From Gracilaria gracilis (lineage: Eukaryota; Rhodophyta; Florideophyceae; Gracilariales; Gracilariaceae), in the NCBI GenBank assembly GCA_030374805.1, contig JARGSG010000012.1, forward strand, positions 62,001 through 126,000: DNA of 64,000 bases, given 5' to 3'. The notes beneath the pieces were generated by a model. The model did no database searches. It saw only the letters and a program-made list of their open reading frames with translations, and was not told the DNA's origin. Below are positions 46,850-57,270 of this stretch, in pieces. Position 1 is the stretch's first letter; every line of letters begins with the position of its first letter. Both the position numbers and the translations under genes were made by a program.

Positions 46850-47340
46850 GAATGCAAAATCGAGCCATGAATGGATTCATAGTTAGTATCCTGTCACCCA
46901 GGATCGTATGGGTTGCGAAAGAATATGGAGAACAAACTTACTCGCGGTGAACGCTACGAATGTATCGCAAAAGAGCGTTGCTCGTGGCTCGAAAGGTGCG
47001 ATGGAGTACTTCAGTTGGAGGCTGAATGTTTGTCACAGATGACGAAGAGGAGGTGAGAACGGGATGAAGTAGCCCTGTTGATATGGACTGGGATGCGGTA
47101 GAATTTCTGAGTGATCATTACGCGCGCGCGGAGAATGCTCAAGTAACACGGACGCGAAATGAAAAGCCGTAGGTGAAATGAAAAGTACATGATTCCTGAA
47201 ACTTTTTCGTTGTCCAATCTTAGAATAACTTCTTTGGAAATTGTTGTGTCTTCTCGAATTTATGGCATCTCCTTCATCCGATAGGTGTATAGTTATTTTC
47301 TGCCTTCTTTCTAGATCACATAAGAATATCCTCCGCCAGC
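46850..47340. promoter_or_regulatory. Shared promoter region between divergent TnpA-like and transposase genes
   Basis: About 500 bp separate the two divergent starts (46846 minus, 47349 plus). The region contains a CGCGCGCG run near 47122 and AT-rich stretches, but no unambiguous TATA box. An equivalent interval lies at 44182-44680 in the duplicate. Promoter function is inferred from the arrangement alone. Confidence 0.35.
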
Positions 47341-47348
47341 ACTCTGAT

Positions 47349-50300
47349 ATGGGACGAGGAAGAAAACGATACCGATGGAAAATCTCATTTCACAGTAAGC
47401 AATCGCTTTTCGAACAAGATCATCTTGACGATGAAGATTTATACCCATCTGAACATACAACTGCCCATAAGCGAGCTTGCAGTTCGGAGACTCATGGAGA
47501 TACTCCGCTCGGTAGAAATGAGGAAGTAGTACTTCCAGAAGGGGTTTCCCAAGATCAACGTTTTCAAGACCCTTGTTATGGAAACAGAACTTCATCGCAA
47601 GAATGTGAAGTTATTAAAGAAATGAATGAGGACCAAAGTCCAGAGATCCAACACGATTACCCTTTGAATCCTAGTGAGAGTTAATCTCCAGCGAAAGCCC
47701 GTACATCGCATGAACTTAATACGAAGGGGATTGACATTGGAGCGTGTGCCAATGGAACAATGAACGACGGCGTTGGTTCGCCTTTCGAAGTACCATCACT
47801 TTCTCTTATTTGTGACATTCACTCATCTTGTGCGTCGTTAACAAATCGGGCTGAGTCCTCTCTTGGGGTGGCATCGAGCTCAGTGGAGGAGAATCTATCT
47901 CCCACCCAGAGAGAATATGAACGTTTGGCTCGCTTCATATACATTTCAGAAGTTTCCAATGTGTCCCAGAGAGCTCTGGAAAGACTGATGAAAGTGGCAC
48001 CGATTATCTCGCCGTTCTCGTACAGAACTCTTGTTTCGTATGCTTTTCGTAAGGCTCATGTTGAGAAAACGTTTGTACGAATGTGCCGTAGTGGGCATGC
48101 CGCTTTATCCGGACGATTGAAAACCTTTTCCGAGTGCCCTAGCTGCGATAAACCTCTTGCAACAAGCTCACAAAAGTATTGGTTGATGAAGCCTTCGTCG
48201 GCTCTAAAAGCGTTATGTCGTGCTCCTGATTCGTTTCATGCCATCATGAACGGGTTTCTTAGAGCAAAGGAATCAATAACGCGAAACAGATCAGAAGTAG
48301 AAGAGCATGATTACTACCATGGTTCAATGTTCTTACGGCAGCATAGTGCACGTCTGGAAAAGTGTACACCGGAGAGCGACGCACTGATCACTTTCCTGAC
48401 ATTGTCCTCAGATGGATTTGAATGCTCCAAGAATCGCAAAGGAGAAGCCATCTCTTGCTGGCCTATCATTTCCACCATTCTGAACTATGATCCTCATGAA
48501 AGAAGCCGAGCATCAAATTGTTTGATTCACTCTGTTATTCCTTCGACACATGACCCCCAGTACTTCGATACATTCATGGTGGACATTATTGCAGATTTGA
48601 AGCAGATGGAGAAGGGAATTTCAACGCTTTGTCATGATGGGAAAATTCGAAAACTGTAGGCCTTTGTTCTGTACTTCACCGCAGACTGGCCTGCTGCGTC
48701 CAAAGTCCTTGGTTACGTCGGCCACACCGGGAAAATATTTTGTCGATTCTGCATGAAAGAAAGGTCATACATGAAAGAGCTACGGTGCTTATGTGCCGTA
48801 CCGGAAAGCAATTCCATTATGAAGAGGGCTCTAAACAGGAGAAGTTGGTACCAAAGCGGCGACATCATTAGAACAGAATGTGCTCGAAAAAGATCGGCAT
48901 CAGACGTTCGATCGATTTGGAAAACATTGAGCTCCAAGAACACGGAAGAGAACACGAGAAGACGAATAACTAACAGTTCAGGTATAAAACGGTCCTCCTG
49001 CATATCAAAATTGTTCGTTGACGCTGTGTTCTCGTTTCCGTATGATGTGATGCACTTGGTTCTCTTGGGATGGGCTAAGCAGGTTCTCAGACTTGTTACC
49101 GGTAATCATCCCAGACACAGCAAACAACAACAACTGCCGAGCTATTGCATACCTGTAGTTATTATGGAGAGGATGAACAAATCCCTTGATAACTGTGCTC
49201 ATGGTATACCAAGCTCATGGGGAAGAGCTCCACTCTCTCTTCAAAACCTGTCTCGATTCAAGGCCGAAGATTTTAAGCGTCATGTGGAACTGTATCTTCT
49301 CCCCTTCTTTCACCGATTCAAGGTAAACAGACAGATCGTCCACCTCTGGAATCAGACCAAGAATCTTGTGAACCTAAGCTTCGCATACAATTGTGATGAA
49401 ACGAGCGTGAAGGATCTGGAAGCAGTCGTGGAAGAATGTTACGCAAGATTTGTGCGACTCTTTTGCCAGCACAAGCATGACTCATACTGTCTTACTCCCA
49501 CCACTCATTCCATACTGCATTTACCAGAGCTTCTCAGCGAATGTGGCCCTCTCCCAATAACGTCACAGTTCCTTGTGGAAAGACTGTTAGGAGAGATTGG
49601 GAGACGAGTTCAGCAAACTCTAATATTTCATCACATCTCTTCCACAAAAACTTCAAGTTGTTTGCTCTAAAAGTAGCCAACGGGGGAAAGGCACTAACAG
49701 ACTTTTTTGAGGATTCAAATGCATATCCCATGACAATATCAGGTCATAGCACTGCTACTAAGAGTGGGTCAGAATACCATACCGGTGCCAAAGGTCATGG
49801 AGCCGGAACAATATGCACCAAGCTTAGCAAGGAGCAAAATCGAGCTGTGAGGTACTTTCTGGTTGACAATTTCCCGAGCGATAAGGATGTAGCCAAAATA
49901 ATATCAGTGAAGCAGTTCAGACGAGCAACGCTGAGTAGAGGTGGGCATGAGTTCGCAATCGAAACCATCGAATGCCATCATGTCCGATCCAATCGCACTT
50001 CCTCACAAGAACATGCTCGACAAAGGTACTGCATTGCTGCTCGCTTTTCCCCAGAAACATGTTCGCAATTAGATACCACATCAGATTCTGGCAGCCCGAG
50101 CAAGTTTTGGCATCTATATTATGGTTCCGTTCACAACATTATGGAAGTTGTGTTCGACCTTCCCCAAATGCGAGTAGCTGCTATCTTCACAGATGTGAAA
50201 TGGCAGAGTAACATGGTAGAAGATGACATGCTCGACTTGGTATACACCGATAAGAAGGGGCATGGTCAAATTACGACGGAGCATGTGAGCTGTATCCAAA

Positions 50301-50410
50301 GAGTAATTGGCTTCCTGGATATTGAAGGCCGCAGGTACTACCTTGATCCGTGTCGCTTCAAAGACAAGAGGGAGAGAAAATCCATTCTGCAAGGTTGTAA
50401 GGCAGCATGA
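47349..50410 (+). pseudogene. Tnp2/Plavaka-like DDE transposase of element B, broken
   Basis: One frame runs from ATG 47349 to about 49615 with an in-frame TAA (47682-47684) and TAG (48657-48659), then shifts by one to the frame ending at 50410. Visible blocks include VRMCRSGHAALSGRL, a zinc motif GHTGKIFCRFCMKE (about 48720-48760), FPYDVMHLVLLGWAKQVLRL (about 49035-49095; the D-x-MH-x3-LG signature of CACTA/Tnp2 and Plavaka transposases), and THSILHLPELLSECGPL. VERLLGEIGRRV, interrupted by the shift, continues into ANSNISSHLFHKNF. The C-terminal part (FWHLYYGSVHNIMEVVF, AIFTDVKW, VIGFLDIEGRRYYLDPC) matches the usual tail of Plavaka-type proteins. Two stops and a frameshift mean this copy cannot act without an intact relative. 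Confidence 0.78.
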
Positions 50411-51497
50411 GAAATAATCGCAAAAAATCACTCCAATTACATGCTCATATCACGACAGACAGAATAAACAAGAATGACTGATGCCTAAGTGAACTGCACG
50501 CAGGAAAAGGCAATGCAGATCTGCGTGAAAGACCAGACAAGGAACCTGGTGAGGAAAAGGATTATGCGTCTGACCCAATCCATGCCGTACCTATCACCAA
50601 CTCCCCGGGTTCCGGCAAGGTGATCATACGGGCAGTATCCTGCTGTTGCCTTTCTATGAGACGGTTGTGGTAGTTAGGGAGCTTCCTTCTATGTTCCGTA
50701 ATACACAAATTTCTTCATCGCCACAGAAGTGAGTGTTCAACCTTAGCATACACGCACGTTCGTTGGATGCACATGCCCATGCGGTACCACGAGCGCTATG
50801 GAATCCGGATTTCGAGCCACTGCAGAGCAACTTTTTTCTGAATTGAATGCAGAGTGCCTCAGACCCCGACGTCATGCAACTTGTCATTGGTAATGAACGC
50901 GGTGCGCAGCGTTCTCCTGTTTGTCGTATGGCGGAAAGGCCTCAGGTTCTCGTTCGTCGCTGATGGTCTTTTGGAGGCTTGAGGCTTCTGCGTTGAGGTG
51001 ATATTTGTTCCGGCTTGGCTTGAGAGCACGCAATCGTAGAAGGGGAGAACTCGGTTTGCGCCCGCACGGCTGTACATGAGCAGCGCTGATTGCTCCGATT
51101 ACACGTCCTACAACGGATGCAAGCAAGCCATCCAGCTAGGTGTGCCGGTCCCAAATTGGGCCCGCACCGACGGCGCACGGTCAAGGCGTGTGGGTGAGGT
51201 TGCTTCGGTGCGGTAGCCCGTGGAAGGACTGCAGGGGTGGTGGCGACAGCCCAAGAGTCGCATGAAACCCCGAAGGCGCGATTTTCACTTGTGCGACCAG
51301 CGGTGTTGGTTACAGTGTACAGTACAAGTATCTGTATACAGCTGGAGGATACCCTTGCACGGATTGATGCTTCTGTAAGGTGAGTTGTAACATGCCACAG
51401 GTCCGTGGCATGTTCCACGAGAACGCCGAGGCAGAAGGTGCATATCATTCCAAATCCATTCCGTAGTGTTCAGAACAGAACCATCTTTCGATCGGAC
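50411..51497. other. Spacer downstream of the transposase gene
   Basis: No credible gene. Minus-strand ORFs at 50942-51448 and neighbours have no domain or biased composition that supports coding. This is where transposition genes end and cargo begins. Confidence 0.35.
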
Positions 51498-52373
51498 ATG
51501 AGTGGTAGGTATCGGGAGATTACTCTTCCGGAGGAATCGAATTGTTCTCTGAAAAAATTGTTGGTACCATGCACTGCAAAGTGGGTGTCTATCAGAGAAA
51601 CAAGCATCTCTGAAACTGCTCAAAATGCAGAACACATACACTTTGTTACAGAGAGGGAAAAAAACCTGGCAAAGGCGCCGACAAAGTCTTCTGCCTCATG
51701 CGGATTCTTGAGAAAGAAGATCTGGCGAGAATGTGAAAAAAAACGGATTAAGGAAAATAAAAACCAGCGCAAAACGTATAGAACTCAACGGGACTCCGAG
51801 TCACAAACGATAAAGAAGAAACGTCTCGAGAAGCGGCGTGCTTGGTATGCAGAATACGCTAGGAAGAAGAGAGTGTTAGCTGCAGAAAGTAATTCTCAGA
51901 GCAGTCCGAGCAAGGGAACAGACATTTCATCTCAGTATGCGCCGTCTCTTGTGCCCAGTACTGACAAGAATATGTCTGTTGATGGTGAACTGTTGAACTC
52001 CTCTCACATTGTATCAAGCAAGGAGGTCAGCCAATGCGATGATGATGACGATAATAATTATAACGAGAGCATGGTATCAAGTGCGAATTTAGAGCACGAA
52101 GAATATCTGTATGAATTGCAAGTCGAGGAAAGGCTTGTGCGTGTATATAGTCACTTCCTGACTCCACCGGATAGTTTGCCAACATCGGATGCCATTCTCG
52201 TTCGTCTCACCCATGATTCTGATCAAGCCTCTATTGAAAAAACATCGGAACATCGAAACCGTCTAATCAAATCCCCTCGAAACGCTTACTATTCAAAATC
52301 AAGATCCACGCACCCAGTACGGGGCATGAAATGCCCAAGAAAATCCATTCCCCCACCGTCAGCACCCCATTAA
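51498..52373 (+). CDS. Basic coiled-coil protein of unknown function (element B cargo)
   Basis: ATG 51498 (MSGRYREITLPEESN) gives 291 codons; the frame is open 93 bases further upstream from a GTG. Residues about 80-145 are strongly basic and helical (LRKKIWRECEKKRIKENKNQ, KKKRLEKRRAWYAEYARKKR), followed by a Ser-rich stretch and an acidic DDDDDNNYNE run. The charge pattern suggests a nuclear DNA- or RNA-binding protein. It could belong to the transposition gene set rather than to captured host DNA. No family recognised. Confidence 0.4.
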   Translation: MSGRYREITLPEESNCSLKKLLVPCTAKWVSIRETSISETAQNAEHIHFVTEREKNLAKAPTKSSASCGFLRKKIWRECEKKRIKENKNQRKTYRTQRDSESQTIKKKRLEKRRAWYAEYARKKRVLAAESNSQSSPSKGTDISSQYAPSLVPSTDKNMSVDGELLNSSHIVSSKEVSQCDDDDDNNYNESMVSSANLEHEEYLYELQVEERLVRVYSHFLTPPDSLPTSDAILVRLTHDSDQASIEKTSEHRNRLIKSPRNAYYSKSRSTHPVRGMKCPRKSIPPPSAPH

Positions 52374-52508
52374 TGTCAAGAGTATATGAAGCGGAAGACA
52401 ATGATATTTGTGTGTCTGCACCAGCAGTGATACTTGCAGAGACAATACAATACAATCTCTAGGCTCGAAATATCAACCTGCTTTGTCCTTGTATCATTAT
52501 TGAGGTAA

Positions 52509-53135
52509 ATGATGTTCCCACTTTGCTCTCTTGGTTTGCTTTTGGAAGAGCCTGTCACTTTCACTGTCGTCAAGGACACTACCAAGGCAAAACGGAGCGC
52601 TTCACAGGTTGCGCAGGCCATGCACGAGGCCTTCATCTCGCTTTGTATGACTGACCCTTCCAATATTGTTCCCACTGTCGATATGTACGAGAGTGCGCGA
52701 ACTCTGTACCTCCTCATCGATTATGCCGATGCCAACACCTTGACGGAAGTGGACCAGTACCGAGATATGCTACTTGTAGTTACTCTTGTATCCGGTCTGC
52801 TTCGCGCATTGGTGCATATACAGCACGCACAACTCGTTCACAGACTCAATTGCATCTGCCCTCAAAACACATTGTTGCTACCACATCATGAGAATATCGC
52901 CGTGCCGGTTCTGTACAACTAAGAATACGCCCTGTAGATCGCCGAGATAAAGAACACCACAAGTATTTCGCAGTTCTGTACAAATAATGGATCTCCATCG
53001 TTATCGCAGTTGGCCCATATAGCTCCAGAGGTTGGACGAGGTGACGTTGGGGATTATCAACAAGACGTTTGGCCGTTCAGCATTCTTACGCCTCTCTACC
53101 TGGATGAATGTACCCCAGTTGACGATAATCTGTGA
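52509..53135 (+). pseudogene. Protein kinase-like relic (element B cargo)
   Basis: The frame reads through two stops (near 52920 and 52935) and looks like the second half of a kinase N-lobe plus the C-lobe. ESARTLYLLIDYADANTL sits at the hinge, and VSGLLRALVHIQHAQLVHRL at the helix and catalytic loop, where HRD has become HRL. Then comes CICPQNTLLL (N-LL of the loop), HIAPEVGRGDVGDYQQDVWP (APE motif and the D.W.. helix) and LDECTPVDD. The catalytic Asp is missing and the glycine loop is not found. It is a dead fragment, recognised from the spacing of motifs. Confidence 0.55.
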
Positions 53136-53658
53136 AGGTTGGACAACCTCACCAACACCATTGCGTCCCCGAGGGCGAGACCCGATTCTTTTGGAGCGCT
53201 TTGGGGCGGAGTTACTTCTGGAGCGAAAATTCCTTGTCCTAATTTGGTACATTCGAGTACAAAGTACCACTATCGGACGCGTTACTTCACCGTTGGCTTA
53301 ACTTGGAGCAGCAGTGTTGTTTCACACACAGATTCTCTCCCCTCTATGTGCAATAAATTCCTCATTATTCATGTTCCTGCATGCTGTCTTTGTTGCTCTA
53401 TCTTAACGTCATTTCTTGTAGCGCTGACTGCGTTTCTTTTGCTGTCATATACCACCTTTTATGTTCCTGGCTTTTTCGCAACTAGTCCCTACGAGCTACA
53501 AGAGTTGAAAGCGTGTCCCATTTGTACAAAGTATATAACTGCAATGCTCTTGCTCGCCTTTCCTCATCTAGTTCAGCTTTCGCCGTGGTTCCCTTCACAA
53601 CGTGGCCCTCAACAGATAAATTTCACACTGAACAGACACATTATCCCCTTCAACTCGT
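53136..53658. other. Interval between kinase relic and HSBP1-like gene
   Basis: Open plus-strand frames exist (one of 203 codons from 53139) but have no domain signature and overlap in two frames. Treated as non-coding. Confidence 0.3.
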
Positions 53659-53937
53659 TCAGACAGCAGCGCGTTTGTTCGGGGATACAGAGGACGAAGC
53701 AGAAACACTGGCTTGTTCAGATGAAGCTTGCACACTGTTTGAAAGACTGACAAGGGTCGCATCCAACTCGCTTATTGTGGCTTTCATCTGGTCGATCTGA
53801 GTGAAAACGTTGTCGGAAAACGATTTGAAACTTGATTGCATCTCGGATAAGAGCTGTTGCACGTCATTTTCAATCTGTCTGTGCGACTCGATTTCGGCGT
53901 CATTCACGGTCGGACTGGAGGGAGTGTCTGTCGACAT
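53659..53937 (-). CDS. HSBP1-like heat-shock-factor-binding protein (element B cargo)
   Basis: ATG 53935-53937 gives 92 residues (MSTDTPSSPTVNDAEIESHR...). The frame is open 35 codons further upstream without a better start. Residues about 22-70 form a heptad-patterned helix: QQLLSEMQSSFKSFSDNVFT and QIDQMKATISELDATLVSLS. This is the pattern of the HSBP1 family (QxLLxQMQxKFQxMSDxIxxRIDDMxxRIDDLEKxI), whose members are about 75 residues long, form coiled-coil oligomers and damp heat-shock-factor activity. The ORF is intact, unlike most of its neighbours. Confidence 0.62.
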   Translation of the reverse strand: MSTDTPSSPTVNDAEIESHRQIENDVQQLLSEMQSSFKSFSDNVFTQIDQMKATISELDATLVSLSNSVQASSEQASVSASSSVSPNKRAAV

Positions 53938-54729
53938 CACTGGCTGTGGTTCGCCTTGAGCCTGTTTCGGGTCGGCGGAGTTCAATGTGCGCGCGTCAGA
54001 GGGGGTGGGAATTCTGACGAAATGGCGATTAACCACCCGCAAAGTGGCACCTTGGGCGTGGTTGCGGGTGGGACGGGGCGAGTCGCTGGCGCCAGCAGTG
54101 ATGTGTCAGCGAAGGCGCGCGCGGCGTCATCGTTGATGGAATTGCCTTTTCTTTTTTTTAAGTCACGGATCTCTTGATTCTCGCACAAATGGCACGAGGT
54201 GTTTGTGGGCTGCTCCTTTTGGAGTTAGGGGTTGGCTCCGGCTTATGTCGCAACTATCTCAATAGTTTCGAAAGTAAGAGATGTCAATGACAAAAACTTG
54301 GTTGTACAGATACAGTACATATTTGGTTTCTAGAGATCTTCATTGATCTTCTACGAAGGTAGCTCCCCGCATTGTGATGACAGTGGCATGAATCCATTTC
54401 TATCTTGCACGCGGAATCTACCAGCACCCTCTGGGTCATGCAACAACGTTGTTTTAACAACTCATCCCCGGTAATCATGAATTCTTTTCACAGGTAATGC
54501 CACGCCCAGCTGCTGGCATGTAACGGTCGATGTCCCGTCCAGCTTGCAGTCTGACGAAACGAATCAAGAACATGTAGCAACGCTGTAGAAAAGGCGTTGG
54601 CTCACCATCATAAATTGATGCATTGTGAAAGTGTTGTGGGATTGGAGATTGTAAGCCTTACCATCCACACTTCAAAAAGAACTTCTTCGAATTAGACCAC
54701 ATGACCAGGATAAGCTGTACACAAAAAGG
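53938..54729. other. Intergenic interval in element B
   Basis: Nothing recognised. It contains the likely upstream region of the HSBP1-like gene (minus strand), with a TTTCTTTTTTTT tract near 54150. Confidence 0.3.
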
Positions 54730-54939
54730 GTGAACTTCATGAACGGGAATATGAAGCTATTTGTTCAAGGTGCTTTAATGCATGTGGAAAAAAGTGCGTC
54801 GGAACGTCTTTTCCAAATGCCCTTCAGGCGGGGGATGTGGAAAGTGTATGTCATGTTTTTATATACATCAGATCCAGAGTTTCTTGAACCTAATGACTTT
54901 CGCTTAGAGAGGAGTATGACGATCAAGTCTGGCGAATAA
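54655..54939 (+). CDS. Small unrecognised ORF or exon in element B
   Basis: Open frame from after a TAA at 54652 to a TAA at 54937-54939, with ATG at 54730 (MNFMNGNMKLFVQG, then SERLFQMPFRRGMWKVYVMF). The composition is protein-like, but no family is recognised. It may be one exon or a fragment of a captured gene. Confidence 0.25.
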   Translation, partial: ALPSTLQKELLRIRPHDQDKLYTKRVNFMNGNMKLFVQGALMHVEKSASERLFQMPFRRGMWKVYVMFLYTSDPEFLEPNDFRLERSMTIKSGE

Positions 54940-55323
54940 GGTCTTCGCAGGCCAGAGTGGAACAGTAGTAACTTCAGATGTATTCCAACATGTGTTGACC
55001 TATTTCACCTCGCTTCCGGAAGCGGGAAGTTGAGCACAACCCTCTCCCACAACTGTCACACTATTGTTGTATTTGCCTAGCACGAAAGCCAGCACCGTCA
55101 GCGGTCACGACACAGTTGCACTCTTGGTAAAAAGCCTCTTTCCTCAATTGGCAATCTCATGTACAACGGAGAGTCTTGGGCCGTTTCATAGCTTTTGGCT
55201 ATTATCCTCCTGTAGAGTGCCCACCGAGACAGAGAGTTTTGCCCGAATGAGAACTGTGAATCACCGCATCACCGAAATTAAGCTCAGTCATCGGCGTGAT
55301 CTGAACGTGTTCCAGAGGCGTTA

Positions 55324-56485
55324 TCACAAGCCGAGGCATCTCTTCGCTTGCAGCAGAACTGCACACGCCGCTGCCGTGGGCGCCAGTAACACGATGGAGA
55401 CCACGCTAGGAAGCGCTACCAGCGCGTCGCTGAAGTGTCGTTGCGCCAACATGAATGGCAGCGCCGGAATTTTGAAACCTGTTTCGAAAGCGATGGTCAC
55501 TGCCTCCCTGCGCCCACCTCGCAACGCTATTGTTGCAACGAAGCCTATTGCCGCGCCCAGAACGTTCAACAGTGTTACAGCCTGTGCCAGTTGACCCAAG
55601 CCTTGTTGAACCATCGTGGCGCTCGTGGAGACTGGTCCAAGGATAAGTATCAGCACCGTTGCGATGCCCACCACTGGCAGCACGGGCTTGAGCTTGTTCA
55701 CGCCCTCCTTGAACGTCGCCGCGATTGCGGCTCCCAGCAACACTGGAATCAGAACCAATGTACTCACGCTTTTTCGCCATTGCCAACGGCTTTACGTACA
55801 GCACCTGGCTCAGAAGCAATGCAGAGAGTGAAGGAAGAGCCAGTGCGGAAAGAACCGTGTTGGCCGTAGTCATAGTCTCCGAAAGCGCAACATCTCCGCC
55901 CGCAATCAGTGTGCACAAGTTGCTGGCTTATCCACCCGATATGACCCCAAGTAGCACCAGCCCTGCGTGCAAAGCGGGCGGCAGTGAAAACAAACGAGAC
56001 AGCAATACAGCCAAAGCAGGCATTAACCGATAACACCCAACAAATGACAACGCAATCAATCGCGTTCGTCCTGTAGCCAGTCGGATCTGCTCTGGCGTCA
56101 GCGTCATGCCAGTAGAAAGCATGAGCACCGATAGCGCTGTTTGAACAACTGTGGGGGATGTGAGTGGAACAAACGAAGCTGGATACTTAAGCGCTAACCA
56201 AGAATAAAGAACAGTCCACAGCGGAAACAATGACGTTGCAGCGTCGGTGATTTTACCAAGCGACACACGTGTGTTAGCAACGCGCGTTCCTGATGGCAAA
56301 CGCTCACTCATCGCAGCATGGTGAAGCACGTTGCGCGCAAATGAGGAAACACAAAGTGATGACAATACTCGTCGCCGTGAGCAGTGTATCGGTAGGCTCC
56401 ATGAAGCAATCGGCACTGCCATTGAACTCGAAAAGGCTACGCCGCCTCGCGGGCCAATCATATGCATAGATTCAAGCGCCGTCAT
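55324..56485 (-). pseudogene. BASS family sodium/metabolite symporter, broken (element B cargo)
   Basis: ATG 56485 begins an N-terminal region rich in Ser and Arg (IASWSLPIHCSRRRVLSSLC), as in plastid transit peptides, followed by SLFPLWTVLYSWLALKYPAS and TALSVLMLSTGMTLTPEQIR, both BASS signatures. LVLLGVISGG-ASNLCTLIAG follows, where the hyphen is a TAA (55928-55930) at the position where BASS proteins have Gln (GGQASN). ALSETMTTANTVLSALALPS follows. A frameshift near 55765 leads to STLVLIPVLLGAAIAATF and ALPFMLAQRHFSD, ending at 55324. Total length is about 387 codons, normal for the family. BASS proteins move organic acids with Na+ across plastid or plasma membranes. Two breaks make it a pseudogene. 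Confidence 0.8.
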
Positions 56486-57270
56486 CTTTGTGAAAGCGCA
56501 AGAGCGCTAAGGTCTGTGCGCAATCGACGTTGACGGGAGCGATGATGAAGGCGGTCAAGGTGACGATCTATTGGGAATTGGTGCGAAATGGCTCGCCCAG
56601 CTCGCGCTCTCGCGTCTGGCAGCTCTGAATATATGCCACGCGCACACGTGTGTACATTCCCGCGCACGTTCGCCACCCGAGTCTTGATCTGTGAACTTGC
56701 TGCTTCACCTTTTCTACCAACGGGTACCAAAGGTATCCTTCGGCGCTGAAGGTGCTCATGTTGTACCAAGTACCTCCGTCACAATCAGATTACATTGCAT
56801 CACCTCCGTCATCGCAGCACTGCACTGTTTCCCGCTGATCTCAGCGGGTCTTCCACTACTTCGCCACCACAAAAGCCATCGCTTTCTTCCATCTCGCGCA
56901 CTCGATTCGCATCCGTTTTCATGCTGCTAGTATCCGTCGCCTTGCGCTAATATCGCTGGTATCTCAACACTCAACCCGCGCCACTGATACTGGTCGAAGG
57001 ACGTTTTACATCCCGACCCTCACCTACAGGCGTCCGCAGCCTTTCGTATCCCCCAAAGCACCCACACAACGCTTTCGCCCCACAATTGAAGACATGGTCA
57101 ACGCCCCATATGCTTTCTGCTCCATGTTATCTCCGCCGTTCCCAAAGCACTGCTCATATATGTACGGAGATCCGCCACCTCAATCAAATCAAAGCAACTC
57201 TGCAACAGCACGAGTTATTACAACATGAACCCAGTGACACAAACCCACATCGCTTGTACCTAACAACAGT
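56486..57270. other. Interval between BASS and PPR genes
   Basis: No gene recognised; both flanking genes read leftward, so this is the BASS upstream region and the PPR 3' region. Confidence 0.3.

Larger units (their letters stand above)
42192..47528. repeat. 2.67-kb tandem duplication inside element B
   Basis: The block starting AATGAAATCAGAGATAGC at about 42190 recurs at about 44860. The two copies (42190-44859 and 44860-47528) are almost identical. Copy 1 has two extra bases in CTTCGCGTCC (near 42815), one base less in CATGCCCCC, and a few substitutions. Each copy holds the TnpA-like gene, the divergent promoter and the start of the transposase gene; only the right copy continues into the rest of the transposase. 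Confidence 0.93.

Noticed and set aside
47682..48659. Stop-codon reassignment in the element B transposase
   Set aside because: TAA and TAG both interrupt it, other genes here end at TAA, TAG and TGA normally, and a frameshift is also present; decay is simpler.
50942..51448. 168-codon minus-strand ORF
   Set aside because: Low-information composition, no start context and no similarity recognised.
53139..53750. 203-codon plus-strand ORF in element B
   Set aside because: No domain, overlaps the kinase relic and the HSBP1-like gene on the other strand, and neighbouring frames are also open.
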